A stretch of DNA of 64,000 nt from Telmatospirillum siberiense (GTDB lineage: Bacteria > Pseudomonadota > Alphaproteobacteria > Rhodospirillales > Magnetospirillaceae), in contig NZ_PIUM01000023.1 in assembly GCF_002845745.1 (NCBI RefSeq), positions 42,207 through 106,206 on the forward strand, given 5' to 3'. The notes beneath the pieces were generated by a model, which was not told the origin of the DNA, did not search any database, and saw only the letters and a program-made list of their open reading frames with translations. Of the stretch, positions 60,851 through 64,000 are shown piece after piece. The stretch's first letter is position 1. Each line of letters opens with the position of its first letter. A program made the position numbers and the translations under genes.

Positions 60851-61711
60851 ATGGACGGCAAACAAACGATTACCCTTACCATCACCTGCCCGGATACGGT
60901 CGGCATCGTCGCCGCGGTATCTGGTTTTTTAAGCGAACACGACGCCTTCATCACCGAGGCGGCACAATATGGCGACCCCTTTTCCAAGCGCTTTTTCATG
61001 CGCTGCGTCTTCATTCCGGGGGCGTTGTGCCCACCGAAGGGGGAGTTGGAAAAGCGGTTTTCAATGATCGCCCAACGGTTTCAGATGATCTGGCATATGT
61101 ACGACGCCGCGGACAAGCCCCGTGTCGTGGTCCTGGTCTCCAAGTTCGGCCATTGCCTGAACGATCTTCTGCACCGCTATCACACCGGATCGCTTCCGGT
61201 CGAGATTCCGGCCATTATTTCAAACCACCCGGACATGCAAAGCCAGGTCGAGTGGAACAAGATCCCTTTTCATTATCTGCCGGTGGACAAGACGGATAAA
61301 ACGCGGCAGGAACGGGCCCTGATCGCCCTCCTGGACGACCTGGAGCCCGATCTGGTGGTTCTGGCGCGCTATATGCAGATCCTGTCACCCGAGCTTTGCG
61401 CCCGGCTGTCGGGGCACTGCATCAATATCCACCATTCCTTCCTTCCCAGCTTCAAGGGTGCCAAGCCCTACCATCAGGCCCATTCCCGCGGCGTCAAGCT
61501 GATCGGGGCGACGGCTCATTACGTTACCACCGATCTGGACGAAGGGCCGATCATCGACCAGGCGGTCGAGCGGGTCGATCACACCCATACGCCGGACGAT
61601 CTGGTGGCCATGGGGCGTGACATCGAAAACCTCGTATTGTCGCGGGCCGTGCGTTACCACATCGAGCATCGGGTCTTGATGAACGGCGCCAAGACGGTGG
61701 TTTTCAAATAG
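60851..61711 (+). CDS. purU: Formyltetrahydrofolate deformylase
   Basis: A 286-residue enzyme releasing formate from 10-formyltetrahydrofolate. N-terminal ACT-type regulatory domain (about 5-85, TITCPDTVGIVAAVSGFLSEHDAFI), then the formyl-transferase-like hydrolase domain with the catalytic Asn/His in CINIHHSFLPSFKGAKPYHQA and Asp in GATAHYVTTDLDEGPII. It supplies formate and recycles tetrahydrofolate. It starts at ATG 60851 after CGGAGGTTCGAGGA. Transcribed alone, followed 62 bp later by a CRP-type regulator. Confidence 0.95.
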   Translation: MDGKQTITLTITCPDTVGIVAAVSGFLSEHDAFITEAAQYGDPFSKRFFMRCVFIPGALCPPKGELEKRFSMIAQRFQMIWHMYDAADKPRVVVLVSKFGHCLNDLLHRYHTGSLPVEIPAIISNHPDMQSQVEWNKIPFHYLPVDKTDKTRQERALIALLDDLEPDLVVLARYMQILSPELCARLSGHCINIHHSFLPSFKGAKPYHQAHSRGVKLIGATAHYVTTDLDEGPIIDQAVERVDHTHTPDDLVAMGRDIENLVLSRAVRYHIEHRVLMNGAKTVVFK

Positions 61712-61773
61712 TCTTCCTCTCGTCAAGCGAGCTGTTTGCCGGTAGGATATCTGCCTGAAACGTGTGGGCGACA

Positions 61774-62475
61774 ATGGTTCACGATGCAAACGCCAATTTC
61801 GATGGTACCCCTCTGCTGGCACCGCTAAGTCAGGAGGAGCGCGACCAGTTGGTCCGGCAATGCCGGTTTCGCCGGTTCGCCGCAGGTGAACATATCATCG
61901 ACGGTCAAAGCGACAGCCGCGACGTCTTCTTCGTCATCGAAGGGACGGTGCGGGTGGTCAATTATTCGCTTTCGGGGCGGGAGGTCGCCTTGGACGACAT
62001 CCAGGCCGGCGGTTTCTTCGGCGAACTGGCGGCTCTGGACGGCGGTCCCCGTTCAGCCTTCGTCATGGCGCAAGGAGGGGCGGCGGTTAGCGCCGCCATG
62101 CCTTTCGAGGTGTTCCTGGAGCTTTTGGCGAAGAAACCCGTTCTTGGTCTCGAAATCATGAAGCGGCTGGCCCGAATGGTTCGCCAGGCGACCGAGCGCA
62201 TCATGGATTTGAGCACCCTGGGCGCCAATAACCGCGTGCATGCCGAACTGCTGCGCCAAGCGTGGTCGTCGCCGAACGACGGCCGTGCCGCCACCATCAC
62301 GCCGATTCCGTTGCATGCCGACATCGCCAGCCGCGTCAGCACGACCCGTGAAACCGTGGCCAGGGTGCTTAACGATCTGGCGCGCAGTGGGATCCTTGAA
62401 CGAAAAAAGAATTCGCTTTTGGTCCGCGATATGTCGCGGCTGGCGATGCTCGTGGAAGATGTGCGAGGAAATTGA
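61774..62475 (+). CDS. CRP-family transcriptional regulator
   Basis: A 233-residue regulator, closer to cAMP-receptor-like proteins than the pair at 58728: beta-roll (LAPLSQEERDQLVRQCRFRRFAAGEHIIDGQSDSRDVFFVIEGTVRVV, GGFFGELAALDGGPRSAFVMA, the GELA segment resembling the nucleotide phosphate-binding cassette) and a winged helix (HADIASRVSTTRETVARVLNDLARSGIL). Lacks FNR cysteines. GTG 61762 is an alternative start. A Rho-independent terminator follows 113 bp after the stop. Confidence 0.88.
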   Translation: MVHDANANFDGTPLLAPLSQEERDQLVRQCRFRRFAAGEHIIDGQSDSRDVFFVIEGTVRVVNYSLSGREVALDDIQAGGFFGELAALDGGPRSAFVMAQGGAAVSAAMPFEVFLELLAKKPVLGLEIMKRLARMVRQATERIMDLSTLGANNRVHAELLRQAWSSPNDGRAATITPIPLHADIASRVSTTRETVARVLNDLARSGILERKKNSLLVRDMSRLAMLVEDVRGN

Positions 62476-62587
62476 GGGAAAGTGTGATGCCGATCACTGT
62501 GGCCGATTGCGCAGGCGCTATGATGACCTCTGATACCGGCAATTGCTTTGGCTGTTGTCCAGTATCTTTTTCCCTCAAGAGCAACTT

Positions 62588-62617
62588 GGGCCGAGTTCTT
62601 CTCGGCCCCTTTTTTTT
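62588..62617 (+). terminator. Rho-independent terminator
   Basis: Stem GGGCCGAG / CTCGGCCC, loop TTCTT, followed by a C and eight T, after the CRP-family gene. Confidence 0.93.
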
Positions 62618-62643
62618 GTCTTTGAGGTGAGTTTCCCGAAGTC

Positions 62644-63039
62644 ATGATGCTCAAAAACGAAGGGCTTTGCCGACTCTGGCTATTGCTGGGGGGCGTCAGC
62701 GGCGCATTGGCGGTCGGTTTCGGCGCTTATGCCGCCCATGGCTTTCCCGACGCCCCCCAGGCCGCCGAATGGGTCGAGAAGGCCAGCCGCTATCAGATGT
62801 ATCATGCGCTCGCCCTGCTGGCCCTGGCGGGCCGGCAAAGCCCGGGTGGCCGGCTGACCGCGCTTGCCGGGGTGTTTTTCGTCATCGGGTCGATCCTCTT
62901 TTGCGGCACCCTGTATCTTCTGGCCCTGACCGGCTGGCCGGTCGGCAAGGTGGCGCCTTTCGGAGGCACATCCTTCATCCTCGGATGGATTTTTCTTGCT
63001 TTGTCGGCGTTTGCCGGATGCCGTTCAACCCGGGGATGA
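62644..63039 (+). CDS. DUF423 (YgdD-type) membrane protein
   Basis: A 131-residue inner-membrane protein with four hydrophobic helices. Family marks are GVSGALAVGFGAYAAHGF, YQMYHALALLALA and the C-terminal GKVAPFGGTSFILGWIFLALSAF. Function is unknown across the family. Two Met codons stand in a row at the start; GAGGTGAG is upstream. Confidence 0.88.
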   Translation: MMLKNEGLCRLWLLLGGVSGALAVGFGAYAAHGFPDAPQAAEWVEKASRYQMYHALALLALAGRQSPGGRLTALAGVFFVIGSILFCGTLYLLALTGWPVGKVAPFGGTSFILGWIFLALSAFAGCRSTRG

Positions 63040-63110
63040 AATTTTTTATTTCGCCCTTCCTGGTGTCCCGAGTATGCTGAATACCGGGGTGATCGAGGGG
63101 CAGGGGAAAT

Positions 63111-63476
63111 ATGTCGAAGACGATATTGATCGTTGAAGACAATGATCTGAACTTGAAGCTCTTCAATGATTTGCTTCAAACCAACGGCTATCTGACCGTG
63201 GTCGGCAAGGACGGCAAGTCGGCCGTCGAGATGGCCCGCGAGACGCACCCCGATCTCATCTTGATGGACATCCAGCTGCGCCGGTTTTCGGCCCTGGAGG
63301 CCACGCGTCTTCTCAAGGGCGATCCGGCGTTGCACGCCATCCCCGTGGTGGCCGTCACGGCTTCCGCGATGAAAGGCGACGAAGAGCGGATCCGGCAGGG
63401 GGGGTGCGACGGCTACATCGCCAAGCCGATCTCGGTCAGCAGCTTTCTGAAAACCGTTGCCGGTTTCGTTGCCTGA
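63111..63476 (+). CDS. divK: Single-domain response regulator, DivK-like
   Basis: A 121-residue receiver with no output domain: acidic pair ILIVEDNDLNLKLFNDLL, phospho-acceptor Asp in DLILMDIQLRRFSALEATR, Thr in VVAVTASAMKGDEERIRQGGCDGYIAKPIS (Lys included). The NDLNLKLFNDLL and GCDGYIAKPIS stretches are those of DivK, which in Caulobacter links kinases PleC and DivJ to cell-cycle control. Here the wider pathway is not visible. GGGGAAAT precedes the ATG. Followed by a bidirectional terminator. Confidence 0.88.
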   Translation: MSKTILIVEDNDLNLKLFNDLLQTNGYLTVVGKDGKSAVEMARETHPDLILMDIQLRRFSALEATRLLKGDPALHAIPVVAVTASAMKGDEERIRQGGCDGYIAKPISVSSFLKTVAGFVA

Positions 63477-63483
63477 AAAACAA

Positions 63484-63509
63484 AACGCCCGCTTTTTAAA
63501 GCGGGCGTT
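63484..63509. terminator. Bidirectional terminator between divK and rpmG
   Basis: 12-bp perfect stem AACGCCCGCTTT / AAAGCGGGCGTT with a 2-base loop between convergent genes; minus-strand exit GTTTTG, plus-strand exit TTCCG. Confidence 0.82.
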
Positions 63510-63533
63510 CCGAAAACGATATCCGAGCGAAAA

Positions 63534-63701
63534 TTACTTGATCTTCGCTTCTTTGAAAGCGACGTGCTTACGCACGACGGGATCGTATTTGCGGAATTCA
63601 AGCTTTTCAGTCGTCTTACGCGGGTTCTTTTTCGCCACGTAGAAAAAGCCAGTGCCAGCGGAGCTGAGCAGCTTGATAAGAATGGTGGCGGGCTTAGCCA
63701 T
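63534..63701 (-). CDS. rpmG: 50S ribosomal protein L33
   Basis: A 55-residue protein beginning [20 protein letters not shown] and ending [13 protein letters not shown], the standard L33 sequence with the [21 protein letters not shown] core. No zinc-ribbon Cys pairs, so it is the zinc-independent (C-minus) form. It is complete and too short for many gene finders. Upstream on its strand is a 12-bp hairpin and then the group II intron end. Confidence 0.96.
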   Translation of the reverse strand: MAKPATILIKLLSSAGTGFFYVAKKNPRKTTEKLEFRKYDPVVRKHVAFKEAKIK

Positions 63702-63793
63702 GATCAAAAATCCCGAAATGCGTGGTGACGAACGTCAGGCGGCGGAAAATACAGCCTGGGGCAGCGGTGTCAAGAAAAGATTGTCGGAACCGC

Positions 63794-63821
63794 AGGATAA
63801 TCGGGTGAACCCGATTATCCT
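63794..63821. repeat. 12-bp perfect hairpin upstream of rpmG
   Basis: Arms AGGATAATCGGG / CCCGATTATCCT with a TGAA loop, about 90 bp before the rpmG start. It lies between rpmG and the intron end. It could be a terminator of whatever lies to the right on the minus strand. Confidence 0.5.
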
Positions 63822-63899
63822 GGCTTAAATTCTCTCCCTCACGCGCCGGGCGGCGGACACCCGTCCGCCTTGGCTGCCTCCGCTGAAGATTCGGGGATC

Positions 63900-64000
63900 G
63901 CGGTAGGGACGCTCATTGCTGAGCGCCCCCCGCACAGATCCGTACGTGCGGCTTTCCCGCATACGGCTCCCACCTCGGGTATTTGACGGCGAACCTCTGG
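63900..64000 (-). mobile_element. 3' end of a group II intron (domains V and VI), cut by the window edge
   Basis: On the minus strand 63969-63937 forms a group II domain V: it begins GAGCCGTA, has a GAAA-type loop and ends CGCACGTACGGATC with the two-base bulge, 33 nt in all. Domain VI follows as CGCTCA / TGAGCG (63910-63925) and the sequence CCTACCG near 63899-63905 resembles the 3' splice region. The body and any reverse-transcriptase gene must lie beyond 64000. The exact 3' boundary is uncertain by several bases. Confidence 0.75.

Overview
This window looks like chromosome from a GC-rich alphaproteobacterium, most likely a member of the Rhodospirillales. The clues are a fused trpEG gene behind a Trp-rich leader peptide, a glnB-glnA pair with a sigma-54 promoter, a minCDE operon, a DivK-type single-domain receiver, many chemoreceptors and CRP/FNR regulators, and a fused EIIA-HPr-EI PTS protein. 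I do not claim a species. The GC-rich coding DNA produces long antisense shadow frames, which were ignored, and is broken by several short AT-rich islands.

Layout. 1-12 kb is sugar-acid metabolism: an ACS-type MFS transporter and an aldo/keto reductase, a soluble double-PAS chemoreceptor, then a LysR regulator followed by a five-gene run (tartronate-semialdehyde-reductase-like, HpcH/HpaI aldolase, periplasmic lactonase-like propeller, MFS transporter, UxuA-like dehydratase). 12-20 kb holds a transmembrane chemoreceptor and a TetR-controlled ybhGFSR-like ABC export operon. 20-25 kb has a small lipoprotein, a trypsin-like lipoprotein protease, a chemoreceptor gene remnant, and trpEG with a complete transcription attenuator. 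25-31 kb has a PilZ-like protein, a YghZ-type reductase, a sensor kinase/FixJ-type regulator pair, a Tat-exported dihaem protein of the split-Soret type and a methyltransferase. 31-37 kb has glnBA, an aminotransferase, a DUF2946-like/outer-membrane-barrel/CopC/CopD copper cluster and tRNA-His. 37.5-39.3 kb is minCDE.

39.3-46.6 kb is phage-derived: an autocleavable S24 repressor with candidate operators, two small overlapping genes, two tail-fibre genes sharing a nearly identical first part, and a complete lysis cassette (GH24 endolysin, holin candidate, Rz and out-of-frame Rz1). No capsid, terminase, portal, tail-tube or integrase gene is present, so this is either a remnant or a specialised fibre-plus-lysis module. 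47-57 kb is a PTS sugar locus on the minus strand (PfkB kinase, OprB porin, ROK regulator, EIIA-HPr-EI fusion, EIIBC with an extra degenerate EIIB domain), with a HAD phosphatase convergent to it. Two matching AT-rich sites upstream of pfkB and of the PTS fusion are candidate ROK operators. 57-64 kb carries a diguanylate cyclase beside a YajQ protein, an overlapping pair of CRP-type regulators, a small acidic protein, purU, a third CRP-type regulator, a DUF423 protein, a DivK-like receiver, rpmG, and the 3' end of a group II intron running off the right edge.

Three copies of a roughly 100-131 bp element with imperfect terminal inverted repeats (25466-25589, 49570-49700, 60147-60249) form a MITE-like family not explained by any gene.
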